From assembly GCF_013179735.1 (NCBI RefSeq), contig NZ_JABMEG010000001.1, positions 1,860,001-1,924,000 on the forward strand: a stretch of DNA of 64,000 nucleotides. Direction: 5' to 3'. The DNA is from Permianibacter fluminis. GTDB lineage: Bacteria > Pseudomonadota > Gammaproteobacteria > Enterobacterales > Permianibacteraceae. The translations under genes were made by a program, and so were the position numbers. This document shows, piece by piece, positions 6,042-14,812 of the stretch. Each line of letters begins with the position of its first letter. The stretch's first letter is position 1. The notes beneath the pieces are model-generated. The model saw only the letters and a program-made list of their open reading frames with translations. It did not search any database and was not told where the DNA came from.

Positions 6042-8600
6042 GTGTCGCTGCCGATTGATGAAGTGTTGCCCCAGCTGCTGGACAGCCTGAGCCGCGCGCC
6101 GCGCGTGGTGTTGTCGGCAGCGCCGGGGGCCGGGAAAACCACCCGGGTACCGCTGGCGCTGCTTGATGCCGGCTGGTTGCAGGGCCGGCAGATTCTGATG
6201 CTGGAGCCGCGCCGGCTGGCGGCGGTGCGCGCCGCCCAGTACATGGCCCGGCAATTGGGCGAAAGCGCTGGCGAGCGGGTCGGTTATCGCATTCGTGGCG
6301 ACAGCAAAGTCGGGCCGCAGACACGCATTGTCGTGGTGACCGAAGGCATCCTGACCCGGATGCTGCAGGAGGATCCGGAATTGTCCGGCGTTGGCGCGGT
6401 GATATTCGACGAGTTTCACGAGCGCTCGCTGCAAGCGGATCTGGGCCTCGCACTGACGCTGGAAGTGCAAGACAGTCTGCGTGACGATTTGCGGGTACTG
6501 GTGATGTCGGCAACGCTCGACGGTGTTGCTGTGGCCAGCCTGCTTGGTAGTGACAGTGCACCGGCACCGGTTGTCGCAAGTGAGGGTCGCAGTTATCCGG
6601 TTACCACCACCTATCTCGGGCGCAACGCCAATGCCCCGCTGGAACCGCAAGTGGTCGCGGCGATCATCAAAGCGCTGCGGGAAGAGTCGGGCGATGTCCT
6701 GGTTTTTCTGCCGGGCCAGCGCGAGATTCGCCGTGTCCAACAACAACTGGAAGCGCAGGCGCTGACCGATGTCGAGCTGCATGCCTTGTTCGGTGAAGCG
6801 GCGCCAGCGCAGCAACAGGCGGCACTGACGCCGGCGGTTGCCGGCAAACGCAAAGTCATTCTGGCGACCGCGATCGCGGAAACCAGTTTGACGATTGATG
6901 GCGTCCGCATTGTCATCGACAGCGGTCTTGCCCGCGTAGCCCGTTTTGATCCGGTTCGTGGCATGTCGGGCCTTGCCACCGTCAATGTCTCGCAAGCGAC
7001 GGCCGAGCAGCGTCGTGGCCGTGCTGGTCGTCAGCAATCCGGCGCGTGTTATCGATTGTGGTCGGAAAGCCAGCACGGTTCCCTGCCACGGTTTCCCACA
7101 CCGGAATTGCTCAGCACCGATCTGACGCCGTTTGCGCTGGAACTGGCGCAGTGGGGCGTGCGCGATGTCAGCACGCTGCGGCTGCTCGATGCGCCGCCGG
7201 CGGCGCATCTGCAGCAAGCGCGTGATCTGCTTCTGCAACTCGGTGCGCTGGATGCGCAAGCGGGCCTGACTGCACACGGCCGCGCTTTGGCGCGTTTGCC
7301 GGTGCATCCGCGGTTTGGTCATATGCTGGTGCGCGGCAAGGAGCTCGGGCTCGGTGCCTTGGCCTGTGATGTTGCGGCGTTGCTGGAAGAGCGCGACATT
7401 TTGCGCGGTCAGGATCGCAGCGATGTTGATCTGCACACGCGCTGGCTGGCGCTGGTGCATGGCGGCGCCGTGGATCGCGGCGCCCGTGATCGGGCCCGGC
7501 AACAGGCCAAGCGCTTGCGCAGCCTGCTGCAGATCCGTGACGAAGCCGAACACGATGAGCAGATAGGCACGCTGCTGGCACTGGCCTATCCGGAACGCAT
7601 TGCCCGCCAACGTGCGACACCGGGAAGCGCCAATGCCACCGGCACGGCGATGCGCAAGAGCGGCGGTGAAAGAAGTCTGCGCTACCAGCTTGCCAGTGGC
7701 GTCGGTGCCAGTTTGCCGGACGGCAGCGGGCTCAGCCGCGAGCCGTTTCTGGCGGTCGCCGATGTCGATGGCGTCGGCGCCGACACAAAAATTTTTCTGG
7801 CGGCGGCGCTGCCGGCGGAGCAACTGGAGAACGTGTTCGGTGATTTGATCGTGACGCGCGACGAGGTGCTCTGGGACAGCCGCGAGCACTGCGTGGTGGC
7901 GCGGCGTCGGCGCGCACTCGGCGCGCTGATTTTCAGCGAACAAACCATTGAATCCGATCCGGTTGCGCGCACCGCCGCGCTGCTTGATGGCGTCCGCCAA
8001 CTGGGCCTGTCGGTATTGGACTGGAGCGGTGCTGCTGCCCAGCTGCGGGCGCGCAGCGAATGGCTGCGGCAACACGGTTACGCCCCGAGCGACTGGCCGG
8101 AGTTGACAGAGCCGGCCTTGCTGGCAGCGCTGGAACGCTGGTTGGCGCCGTTCGTGACCGGGTTGCGCACGCGCGCCCAACTGGCCAGCGTCGATTTGCT
8201 GGCCGCGCTGAAAAGTCTGTTCAGCTATTCGCAGCTGCAGGAACTGGATCGGCTCGCGCCGACCCATCTGACCGTGCCAACCGGATCACGCATCGCGCTC
8301 GATTACAGCGGCCCGCAGCCGGTGCTGGCCGTGCGCTTGCAGGAAGTATTTGGTGAACGCGATACGCCGCTGCTTGCCGGTGGCAAGGCCAAAGTGCTGC
8401 TGCATTTGCTGGCGCCCGGTCGGCAACCGATCGCCGTGACCCAGGATCTGGCGAGCTTCTGGCAGAACGCGTATCCGGATGTGCGCAAGGACATGCGCGG
8501 ACAGTACCCGCGTCATTACTGGCCGGACAATCCGCTCGAAGCCGAGCCAACCCGGCGCAGCAAGGCGGCCGATGACCGGGCCAAGCGGAACAATTCCTGA
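6042..8600 (+). CDS. hrpB: ATP-dependent RNA helicase HrpB
   Basis: An 852-residue DExH-box helicase. Walker A is GAGKTT near residues 29-34, motif II is DEFH at about residues 123-126 (IFDEFHERS), motif III is SAT in VLVMSATLDG, and motif VI is QRRGRAGRQ. After the helicase core come the helicase-associated domain and the HrpB-specific C-terminal region, which ends near 'YPRHYWPDNPLEAEPTRR', a classic HrpB terminus. The GTG at 6042 is taken as start because an in-frame stop lies 9 bases upstream and the family N-terminus (SLPIDEVLPQLL) follows directly. HrpB homologues are cytoplasmic RNA helicases with poorly defined roles in RNA processing or surface functions. Confidence 0.95.
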   Translation: MSLPIDEVLPQLLDSLSRAPRVVLSAAPGAGKTTRVPLALLDAGWLQGRQILMLEPRRLAAVRAAQYMARQLGESAGERVGYRIRGDSKVGPQTRIVVVTEGILTRMLQEDPELSGVGAVIFDEFHERSLQADLGLALTLEVQDSLRDDLRVLVMSATLDGVAVASLLGSDSAPAPVVASEGRSYPVTTTYLGRNANAPLEPQVVAAIIKALREESGDVLVFLPGQREIRRVQQQLEAQALTDVELHALFGEAAPAQQQAALTPAVAGKRKVILATAIAETSLTIDGVRIVIDSGLARVARFDPVRGMSGLATVNVSQATAEQRRGRAGRQQSGACYRLWSESQHGSLPRFPTPELLSTDLTPFALELAQWGVRDVSTLRLLDAPPAAHLQQARDLLLQLGALDAQAGLTAHGRALARLPVHPRFGHMLVRGKELGLGALACDVAALLEERDILRGQDRSDVDLHTRWLALVHGGAVDRGARDRARQQAKRLRSLLQIRDEAEHDEQIGTLLALAYPERIARQRATPGSANATGTAMRKSGGERSLRYQLASGVGASLPDGSGLSREPFLAVADVDGVGADTKIFLAAALPAEQLENVFGDLIVTRDEVLWDSREHCVVARRRRALGALIFSEQTIESDPVARTAALLDGVRQLGLSVLDWSGAAAQLRARSEWLRQHGYAPSDWPELTEPALLAALERWLAPFVTGLRTRAQLASVDLLAALKSLFSYSQLQELDRLAPTHLTVPTGSRIALDYSGPQPVLAVRLQEVFGERDTPLLAGGKAKVLLHLLAPGRQPIAVTQDLASFWQNAYPDVRKDMRGQYPRHYWPDNPLEAEPTRRSKAADDRAKRNNS

Positions 8601-8625
8601 GCGGGCAGCAAGCCGCCCGCGGCGT

Positions 8626-9204
8626 TCAAAAGTGATACCGCGCCGAGATCAGAAAATCGCGTTGGTCGGCGGTCGCCGTGAAATCACGGGCAGTGTTGCT
8701 GGTGCTGGCAAAATCATCGTCGGGCAATCCGGTCATGGTTCGAACCGACATGTTGAATTGCAGACCTGCTTCGGCTTCCCAGTAAATGCCGACTTCGTGA
8801 AACGGATCGACCCCGGACGCCTCTGCGGTTCGAGTTTCAGCGCCGGATGCGTAGTCGTAATCGGCAGACCAGGCCGCGTAACCGGCTCGAGCGAAAATGC
8901 CGGCGCTTTTTGTCAGCGGCAAATCCAGCCGCAGACTGCCGGTAAACGCCGAAGCGTCGTCTTCGCGGTGATTGGCCATATGGTTTCCGTCACGGTTGAC
9001 GGCCAGATCTTGAAAGCCCAGTTCGGCGCTCAGATAGCGTATCGGTGACCAGGCACCGCGCAGTGACAGTCCGGCCAACTCGGTGGGCTCGATAAAGCCG
9101 AGCTCAAACGCAAAGTGAGTGTCCGCCGCTCGTGACGGCGGACTAAACAAAATCGCGGTCAGCAAAATCGTGGCAAGTAAGTTCAGTCTTCCGTACACCG
9201 TCAC
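8626..9204 (-). CDS. Outer-membrane beta-barrel protein, small OmpW/OmpA-like
   Basis: A 192-residue protein with a signal peptide ending SRAAD near residue 27, then alternating amphipathic strands and a C-terminal phenylalanine (LISARYHF), the hallmark of outer-membrane barrels recognised by BamA. The size suggests eight strands. Text such as 'GFIEPTELAGLSLRGAW' and 'YLSAELGFQDL' fits a generic outer membrane beta-barrel domain; a specific family or cargo is not evident. It converges with hrpB and is transcribed alone. Confidence 0.75.
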   Translation of the reverse strand: MTVYGRLNLLATILLTAILFSPPSRAADTHFAFELGFIEPTELAGLSLRGAWSPIRYLSAELGFQDLAVNRDGNHMANHREDDASAFTGSLRLDLPLTKSAGIFARAGYAAWSADYDYASGAETRTAEASGVDPFHEVGIYWEAEAGLQFNMSVRTMTGLPDDDFASTSNTARDFTATADQRDFLISARYHF

Positions 9205-9318
9205 ATCCTCAACAAGGCAACGACCTGCGCCAGCCGGCGTTTCGGTCGGTGCGGCAGTGTGCTGGTTCGGGCTGAATCCGGCCTGAATCGAACCGCATTT
9301 GGACGGCCAACATTTTTA

Positions 9319-9347
9319 TTGATATGACCCTCGTGGCGGAGCATATT
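9319..9347 (+). promoter_or_regulatory. Candidate sigma-70 promoter upstream of the AdoMetDC-like gene
   Basis: TTGATA (9319-9324), 17-bp spacer, CATATT (9342-9347). It lies about 200 bp before the start at 9548, leaving a long leader with a t-run near 9450. The rest of the 343-bp gap (9205-9547) shows nothing I can assign. Confidence 0.4.
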
Positions 9348-9547
9348 AAGTCTCGCCGTCATGTGGCGGCATGAACCCCGGAGACGAATCTTTCGTGGCA
9401 GCAGCAGGGCAAGGACCCGGCTGTCATGAGGGCATTCCGACTGGGGTTTTTTGTATCTGGAATTTAGCTCAGCAATTCGGATCGAACCGGGTGCGTCGGG
9501 CGGACAACGGCCGGCGACAGTCGCCAAGCAAACGAGTGGATGGAATC

Positions 9548-9934
9548 ATGGCCTGGGATGAATACAAGAACATTACCGTCAACGGTTGCCGCTATTACGG
9601 CAAGCACATGATGCTGACCTGTGAAGGCTGCAACGACAATCTATTGTCAGTCGACACAATGAAAGAATTTCTCAAGGAGCTGGCCGACAAGATCGACATG
9701 ATTCGCTACGGCGAACCGATTGCCGCCCGCTTTGGCGATGGCTGTCAGGTCGGCATCTCGGCCGTGCAATTGATCACAACCTCAGCACTGACGGTGCACA
9801 CCAATGATCAGGCGCGCGACATGTATCTCGACGTGTTCAGCTGCAAATGGTTTGAGGAAGAGACGGTGATGGCCGTCATCAATAAATATTACGCACCGAA
9901 GCAGGTGACCCATCAAATCGTGATCCGCAAATAA
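9548..9934 (+). CDS. S-adenosylmethionine decarboxylase-like pyruvoyl proenzyme
   Basis: A 128-residue protein that aligns by eye with prokaryotic AdoMet decarboxylase (SpeD). It has the segment ISAVQLITTSALTVHTND, where Ser79 corresponds to the serine that self-cleaves to form the pyruvoyl group and His84 to the processing histidine. It also has 'YLDVFSCK', where Cys99 corresponds to the catalytic cysteine. The residue before the serine is Thr rather than the usual Glu of ESH. The product would be decarboxylated AdoMet for spermidine synthesis, but no spermidine synthase is nearby. Related SpeD homologues have been shown to decarboxylate arginine or ornithine instead, so the substrate is open. 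The start is the ATG at 9548; the frame runs further upstream without matching the family. A SET gene follows 84 bp downstream. Confidence 0.8.
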   Translation: MAWDEYKNITVNGCRYYGKHMMLTCEGCNDNLLSVDTMKEFLKELADKIDMIRYGEPIAARFGDGCQVGISAVQLITTSALTVHTNDQARDMYLDVFSCKWFEEETVMAVINKYYAPKQVTHQIVIRK

Positions 9935-10018
9935 CCGCCGGCATGGCAATGGGTAGCGCCCTCATTCCGTTCCAGAGGGGCGACAGGTCGGTCGTCAGCA
10001 ATGCGTTAAGGGGATTTC

Positions 10019-10516
10019 ATGTCAGCACCGGTGCAGCTTATGAATCGTGACGTCATGCTCCACAATGCGGCCTCGGCGGCCGCCTCCGGCAACCGCTATT
10101 ACGCCAGCATCAGTCCGCCATTTGCCCATGAGCCGACCCGGGATCGGGTGCGGGTGATCAGCACCGCGGATGGTAAGGGGGAAGGCCTGCAGGCCATGGT
10201 GGATTTTTCCGCCGGCGAGGTGGTGTTTACTTTCACCGGTTCGGTGGTGACCGAGCAGACGTTGTATACGCTGCAGATTGAACCGGGCAAATATCTGTCG
10301 GACCCGATCGTCATGGGCAAGGTGCTGCACGCCTGTGATCCGAACATGAGTTGTGACATGCGCACGCTGACCTTTACCGCACGTCGCGATATCAAGGCCG
10401 GTGACATGCTGACCATGGATTACGAAACGACCGAAGACGAGTTGTTCCGCTCGTTTTATTGTGGCTGTGGTGCCAGCAGTTGCCGCGGCTGGATTCGCGG
10501 TCGGCTGGTGCGCTGA
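10019..10516 (+). CDS. SET-domain protein methyltransferase
   Basis: A 165-residue protein with a compact SET domain. It contains GKGEGLQA (residues 53-60, AdoMet site), HACDPNMSC (104-112, the NHSCxPN-like pseudoknot), LTMDY (131-135), and a post-SET cysteine cluster CGC-x4-C (Cys148, Cys150, Cys155) that normally binds zinc. Bacterial SET proteins of this kind are cytoplasmic lysine methyltransferases, sometimes acting on ribosomal or host proteins. The target is unknown. It follows the AdoMetDC-like gene on the same strand, so two AdoMet-using enzymes may be co-transcribed. Its ATG has a weak ribosome site (aagggga) 8 bases upstream. Confidence 0.85.
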   Translation: MSAPVQLMNRDVMLHNAASAAASGNRYYASISPPFAHEPTRDRVRVISTADGKGEGLQAMVDFSAGEVVFTFTGSVVTEQTLYTLQIEPGKYLSDPIVMGKVLHACDPNMSCDMRTLTFTARRDIKAGDMLTMDYETTEDELFRSFYCGCGASSCRGWIRGRLVR

Positions 10517-10563
10517 GCCCCTCGTCTGCGGATTCGCTTTCCCCTGCCGTGACATGTGCGCTA

Positions 10564-10592
10564 GGCTCCGGACAACGGTCATGACCGGAGCC
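10564..10592 (+). promoter_or_regulatory. Inverted repeat covering the aidB-like ribosome binding site
   Basis: GGCTCCGG (10564-10571) and CCGGAGCC (10585-10592) form a perfect 8-bp arm pair, with the 10-bp palindrome ggtcatgacc between and into the second arm. The second arm holds the ggag ribosome site of the gene starting at 10598. The structure could hide the site in mRNA or serve as a DNA operator. Confidence 0.4.
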
Positions 10593-10597
10593 AGCGC

Positions 10598-12253
10598 ATG
10601 TCTGACACCTCGTTTGCCAGTACCCATCAGGTTTTCAATCAGGCGACGGCGCTGGAGCCGTATCACGGCTATCGCAGTGATCGCGTTTTGCAGCATTGGC
10701 TGCAGCACGGTGGCGGCAACTGGGCCGAGCCGATGCTCGATCAATATGGCGCGCTGACCGGCACTGAACTGATGGAAGCCGGCCGCCAGGCCAATCGCTT
10801 TACCCCGCAATTTCATTCGCACGATCGGTTTGGCAACCGTATCGATCTGATCGAATTTCATCCCGCCTATCATCGCCTGATGCAGGTCGCGACTGCGCAC
10901 GGCCATCACAGCTTGCCGTGGCGCGAACCGAAACCCGGCGCACACGTGGCGCGGGCCGCGCTGACCTATCTGCATAGTCAGGCTGAAGCCGGTAGCGGCT
11001 GTCCGTTGACGATGACCTTCGCCAGTGTGTCGGTGTTGCAACAACTGCCGGCGCCGCTGCGCGATTCGTGGCTGGGCAAGGTACTGGCCAATGATTACGA
11101 CCTCCGCAATCTGCCGTACCCACAGAAAACCGCACTAACCATCGGCATGGCCATGACCGAAAAGCAGGGCGGCTCCGATGTGCGGGCCAACACGACGTTC
11201 GCCAAACCCTTGGCCGGGCGCGGCAACGGTGAGTTATATCGGTTGGTCGGACACAAATGGTTTTGTTCGGCGCCGATGTCTGATGGTTTTCTGGTACTGG
11301 CGCAAACCGATGCCGGTCTGTCGTGCTTTTTGTTGCCGCGCTGGCAACCTGACGGGCAAAAGAACGCCATGGAAATTCAGCGGCTCAAAGACAAGTTGGG
11401 CAACCGCGCCAACGCCTCGTCGGAAATCGAATTACGCGGTGCCCAGGCCTGGCTGATTGGTGACGAAGGCCGCGGCATCCGCACCATCATGGACATGGTG
11501 GCGCTGACGCGGTTCGATTGCGTGATCGGCAGCGCGGCGCTGATGCGCCAAGCGGTAGCGCAGGCATTGCAGCACGGTGCCGGTCGTCACGCGTTTGGCG
11601 TGCAGTTGAATCAGGCGCCGCTGATGCAAAACGTGCTCGCTGATCTGGCGCTGGAGTCGGAGGCCGCGTTGGCGCTCGGCATCCGTCTGGCCATGGCGCT
11701 GGATTGCGCCGCAAGCAACGACAGTGAAAAAGCACTGGTGCGCATCGGCACGGCCCTGGCCAAATTCTGGGTCTGCAAACGGGCACCGCAGCTCATTTAC
11801 GAAGCGATGGAATGTCTCGGTGGCGGCGGCTATGTCGAAGACAGTGTGCTACCGCGGCTGTACCGCGAAGCTCCGGTCAATGCCATCTGGGAAGGCTCCG
11901 GCAATATTCAGTGTCTCGATGTCCTGCGGGCGCTGCAGCGTGAGCCGGCCGCTGTCACTGCGCTCGAACAGGAATTGCAGACCGGCCGGGGCCTGCATCC
12001 GTTACTGGATCAGGCCATTGCGCGCGCGTTGCACTGGCTGTCGGGCAGCGTCGATGAAGCCAGCGCGCGTCGGGCCGTGGAGCAACTGGTGCTGGCATGG
12101 CAGGGCGTTATTTTGCAACGCGGCGCGCCGGCGTTTGTTGCCGACAGTTTCTGTGCTGGTCGGCTGGCGGCGGAATCGTTTTGGCAATTTGGCAGCCTGC
12201 CGACCGGATTGCCATTTGCCGAGCTGATCGCGCGCAGTCAGCCGCAGCACTGA
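10598..12253 (+). CDS. aidB: AidB-like acyl-CoA dehydrogenase family protein
   Basis: A 551-residue flavoprotein with the AidB subfamily layout: an N-terminal extension (FNQATALEPYHGY), acyl-CoA dehydrogenase domains with 'MAMTEKQGGSDVRANTT' (FAD/substrate loop), and 'AMECLGGGGYVEDSVLPRLYREAPVNAIWEGSGNIQCLDVLRAL', followed by a C-terminal helical region typical of AidB. In E. coli AidB is induced in the adaptive response to alkylation and binds DNA and FAD. Some relatives are ordinary isovaleryl-CoA dehydrogenases, but the length and the WEGSGNIQCLD motif favour AidB. It is preceded by a hairpin that overlaps its ribosome site. Confidence 0.88.
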   Translation: MSDTSFASTHQVFNQATALEPYHGYRSDRVLQHWLQHGGGNWAEPMLDQYGALTGTELMEAGRQANRFTPQFHSHDRFGNRIDLIEFHPAYHRLMQVATAHGHHSLPWREPKPGAHVARAALTYLHSQAEAGSGCPLTMTFASVSVLQQLPAPLRDSWLGKVLANDYDLRNLPYPQKTALTIGMAMTEKQGGSDVRANTTFAKPLAGRGNGELYRLVGHKWFCSAPMSDGFLVLAQTDAGLSCFLLPRWQPDGQKNAMEIQRLKDKLGNRANASSEIELRGAQAWLIGDEGRGIRTIMDMVALTRFDCVIGSAALMRQAVAQALQHGAGRHAFGVQLNQAPLMQNVLADLALESEAALALGIRLAMALDCAASNDSEKALVRIGTALAKFWVCKRAPQLIYEAMECLGGGGYVEDSVLPRLYREAPVNAIWEGSGNIQCLDVLRALQREPAAVTALEQELQTGRGLHPLLDQAIARALHWLSGSVDEASARRAVEQLVLAWQGVILQRGAPAFVADSFCAGRLAAESFWQFGSLPTGLPFAELIARSQPQH

Positions 12254-12410
12254 GCAAGACGTCGCGGTGTTGTCGCTTGATTGATGTGGGATTGTCTCCG
12301 GAAAGCCACGGAATTGCCGCAATGCTCTTGCGTGGCGGTTGCCGCCCGGTTGAGCCGGTGGCCGCGCTGCGGTAACGTGTGCGCCCCTTTTGGTCGGGAT
12401 ATTTGACTCC

Positions 12411-14702
12411 GTGGCTCGTCGCTCCAGCAACACCTCTGCTCGCAAGACTGGTTCGCGTAGTACTGGCCCGCGCAAGCCGCCGGCAGGTCGCTCCGGTGCC
12501 GGCAAGCGGCGCTGGTGGCCGTTGCTGCTGAAAATTGCCGGCGTGCTGCTGCTGGCCTTTGCCGCACTGATGCTGTACCTGCAAGCCGACGTGACCCGTC
12601 GTTTTGAAGGCCAGCGCTGGACCGAGCCTGCCAGCGTTTACGCCCGCGTGCAAACCCTGCGCGAAGGCGATGTTCTGAGCGAAACCGATCTGCTGCTGGA
12701 ATTGAAGTTGCTCGGCTACCGCGAAACGAAGGCGCCGAAAGTGGCCGGTGAATATGCGCATCGCAGCAGCGGATTTTTGATACGGGCGCGAGGTTTCACC
12801 TTTGCCGACGGCACCCTGCCGGAGCGCGGCATCGAAGTCGGCCTGCGCGGTGACCGCATCAGTTTGCTGCGCGACGCCACCGGCAAGGAACTCGATAGCG
12901 CTCGACTGGATCCGGTACTGCTCGGCCGTTTCTCGGCGCGGTCGGATGAAGACCGCGAGTTGCTGCCGCTCAGTGCCATTCCGAAAACCCTGATCGATAC
13001 CTTGCTGGTGACCGAAGACCAACATTTCTACCAGCACTTTGGCATAAGTCCGAGCGCCATCGCGCGTGCTGCCTGGGCCAATTTGCGCGCCGGCGAAGCC
13101 GAGCAGGGCGCCTCCACCATCACCCAGCAGCTGGTGAAGAATTATTTTCTGAATAGCGAGCGCAGTTGGTGGCGCAAGATCCGCGAAGCGTTGATGGCCA
13201 TTGTGCTGGAGCGCAATTACAGCAAGGATGAAATTCTCGAAGCGTATTTGAACGAGATCTATTTCGGTCAGGATGGTCAGCGCGCCATTCATGGCGTGTC
13301 GCTGGCCAGCCGGTATTATTTTGGCAAACCGGTGGCTGAACTGGACCCGGCCGAAACCGCCTTGCTGGTCGGTTTGATTCGCGGGCCTTCCTATTACTCA
13401 CCGTGGAAGCAAACGGCGCGGGCAAAAGCGCGTCGCGATTTTGTTCTGGCGCGCCGGCAGCAAGTCGGCCAGATTGATGCCGAGGAGTTGGCGCGCTGGC
13501 AGCAGGCGCCGCTCGGTGTGCTCGGCACGCCACGGGCACTGTCCGGCAAGATGCCGGCGGTGCTGGATCTCATCAAACGGGAATTGCGTGCCGATCTGGG
13601 CCAGACCGACACCAGCCAGTCAGGTCTGCAGGTGTTCACCAGCGTCGATCCGGTGTTGCAGCGAAAAACCGAATTGGTGGTGGAAAAAGGTTTGCAACGG
13701 CTGGATCCGAACGGGCCTTTGCAAGCGGCGGTGATTGTGACCGATCGGCAGCAGGGGCGACTGCGGGCAATTGTCGCCGGTCGCGATGCAAGTTTTGCCG
13801 GGTTCAATCGCGCACTCGATGCCAAGCGGCCGGTCGGTTCGACGCTGAAACCGATGATTTACTACGCCGCGCTGAAGCAAAGCAGTCGCTTTGATCTCGG
13901 CACCACCTTGCAGGATTCGGCATTTGTTATGCGCGCCGATGATGGCGCCACCTGGCAACCGAAAAATTACGATGGTCGTGCCCACGGCATCGTGCCGCTG
14001 CACCGCGCACTGGCGGAGTCGTTAAACCTCGCGACCGCACGCCTAGCCATGGAAGTCAGCCTGCCGGAAATCGAATCGACCCTGAAAACCATGGGCTTGC
14101 AACGCGATATCCATTTGTGGCCGTCACTGGCGCTCGGGGCGCTCGAACTGAGTCCGATGGATGTGGCAACGCTCTATTCCGGTTTGGCGAACGGCAGCAG
14201 CGTGCGCATTCCGAAAGCGATCCGCGCGGTGCGCCGTGATGATGGCAAGAGTTGGTTGCGGCCGGACGAAGTCCATGCCCGCCTGCAGCCCGGCACCGCA
14301 TTTTTGGTCGATTACGCGCTGCAGGAGGTGGTCCGCGACGGCACCGGCAAATCGCTCGGCGCCCGAATGCCGGAACTCAATGTCGCCGGCAAAACCGGCA
14401 CCACCAATGATCAGCGCGACTCCTGGTTTGCCGGTTTTGATGGCGAACATCTGGCGGTCTTCTGGGTCGGTCGTGACGACAATCAAAGCACCGGTTTGAC
14501 CGGCGCCAGCGGCGCCATGCAGCTCTTTTCCGATTGGCTTAATGTCAAAGGGGCCGCACCGCTGAGTCTGGAATTGCCAAGCGGTGTCCGGTTTGCGTTT
14601 GTCGATGGCAACGGTAGTCGCTATGCGCTGGAGTGTCCGGGCACCGCGTGGTTGCCGGTGATGAGCTCAGCATCGGCAGCGCCGGCAATGGGGTGTCCTT
14701 AG
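12411..14702 (+). CDS. mrcB: Penicillin-binding protein 1B, bifunctional transglycosylase/transpeptidase
   Basis: A 763-residue class A PBP. A basic cytoplasmic tail and one membrane span (residues ~35-58) are followed by a UB2H-like region (residues ~65-155). Next is the GT51 glycosyltransferase (EDQHFYQHFG near residue 201, GASTITQQLVKN after it), then a transpeptidase with STLK (Ser477), SLN and KTGTT near residue 661. It polymerises lipid II and cross-links peptides on the outer face of the inner membrane. I choose the GTG at 12411 (MARRSSNTS, gggat upstream) over a TTG at 12390 that lacks a ribosome site. The UB2H region marks it as PBP1B rather than PBP1A and suggests activation by an LpoB-type lipoprotein. 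Confidence 0.93.
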   Translation: MARRSSNTSARKTGSRSTGPRKPPAGRSGAGKRRWWPLLLKIAGVLLLAFAALMLYLQADVTRRFEGQRWTEPASVYARVQTLREGDVLSETDLLLELKLLGYRETKAPKVAGEYAHRSSGFLIRARGFTFADGTLPERGIEVGLRGDRISLLRDATGKELDSARLDPVLLGRFSARSDEDRELLPLSAIPKTLIDTLLVTEDQHFYQHFGISPSAIARAAWANLRAGEAEQGASTITQQLVKNYFLNSERSWWRKIREALMAIVLERNYSKDEILEAYLNEIYFGQDGQRAIHGVSLASRYYFGKPVAELDPAETALLVGLIRGPSYYSPWKQTARAKARRDFVLARRQQVGQIDAEELARWQQAPLGVLGTPRALSGKMPAVLDLIKRELRADLGQTDTSQSGLQVFTSVDPVLQRKTELVVEKGLQRLDPNGPLQAAVIVTDRQQGRLRAIVAGRDASFAGFNRALDAKRPVGSTLKPMIYYAALKQSSRFDLGTTLQDSAFVMRADDGATWQPKNYDGRAHGIVPLHRALAESLNLATARLAMEVSLPEIESTLKTMGLQRDIHLWPSLALGALELSPMDVATLYSGLANGSSVRIPKAIRAVRRDDGKSWLRPDEVHARLQPGTAFLVDYALQEVVRDGTGKSLGARMPELNVAGKTGTTNDQRDSWFAGFDGEHLAVFWVGRDDNQSTGLTGASGAMQLFSDWLNVKGAAPLSLELPSGVRFAFVDGNGSRYALECPGTAWLPVMSSASAAPAMGCP

Positions 14703-14731
14703 AGGTTGTTGCGGCCGTCGGGTCACAAGCA

Positions 14732-14771
14732 GAAAAAGAAAAGAGCGGGCATGCCCGCTCTTTTCTTTTTC
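14732..14771. terminator. Bidirectional intrinsic terminator, perfect 40-bp palindrome
   Basis: All 40 bases are perfectly self-complementary about the centre at 14751/14752. The GC core is gagcgggcatgcccgctc, flanked by A-rich and T-rich arms that act as the U-tract in either direction. It separates the convergent genes mrcB and the lipoprotein gene. Confidence 0.92.
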
Positions 14772-14812
14772 ATGCAATCTCAACCCGCTGGTCGTTTTCG
14801 TAACGGCTTATG

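Noticed and set aside
5970-8267. Very long open frame on the minus strand opposite hrpB
   Set aside because: It is the antisense shadow of a high-GC gene; the plus strand carries a full HrpB with all motifs, while the minus frame is Arg/Gln/Ala-rich and has no domain.
9461-9500. tRNA-like string (tTAGCTCAG ... ggatcgaacc)
   Set aside because: The D-arm and T-arm look-alikes are too close together and no acceptor or anticodon stem can be formed.
14732-14771. Perfect palindrome considered as a transposon end or recombination site
   Set aside because: It has the GC-stem plus A/T arms of a bidirectional terminator between convergent genes, with no second copy or target duplication seen.
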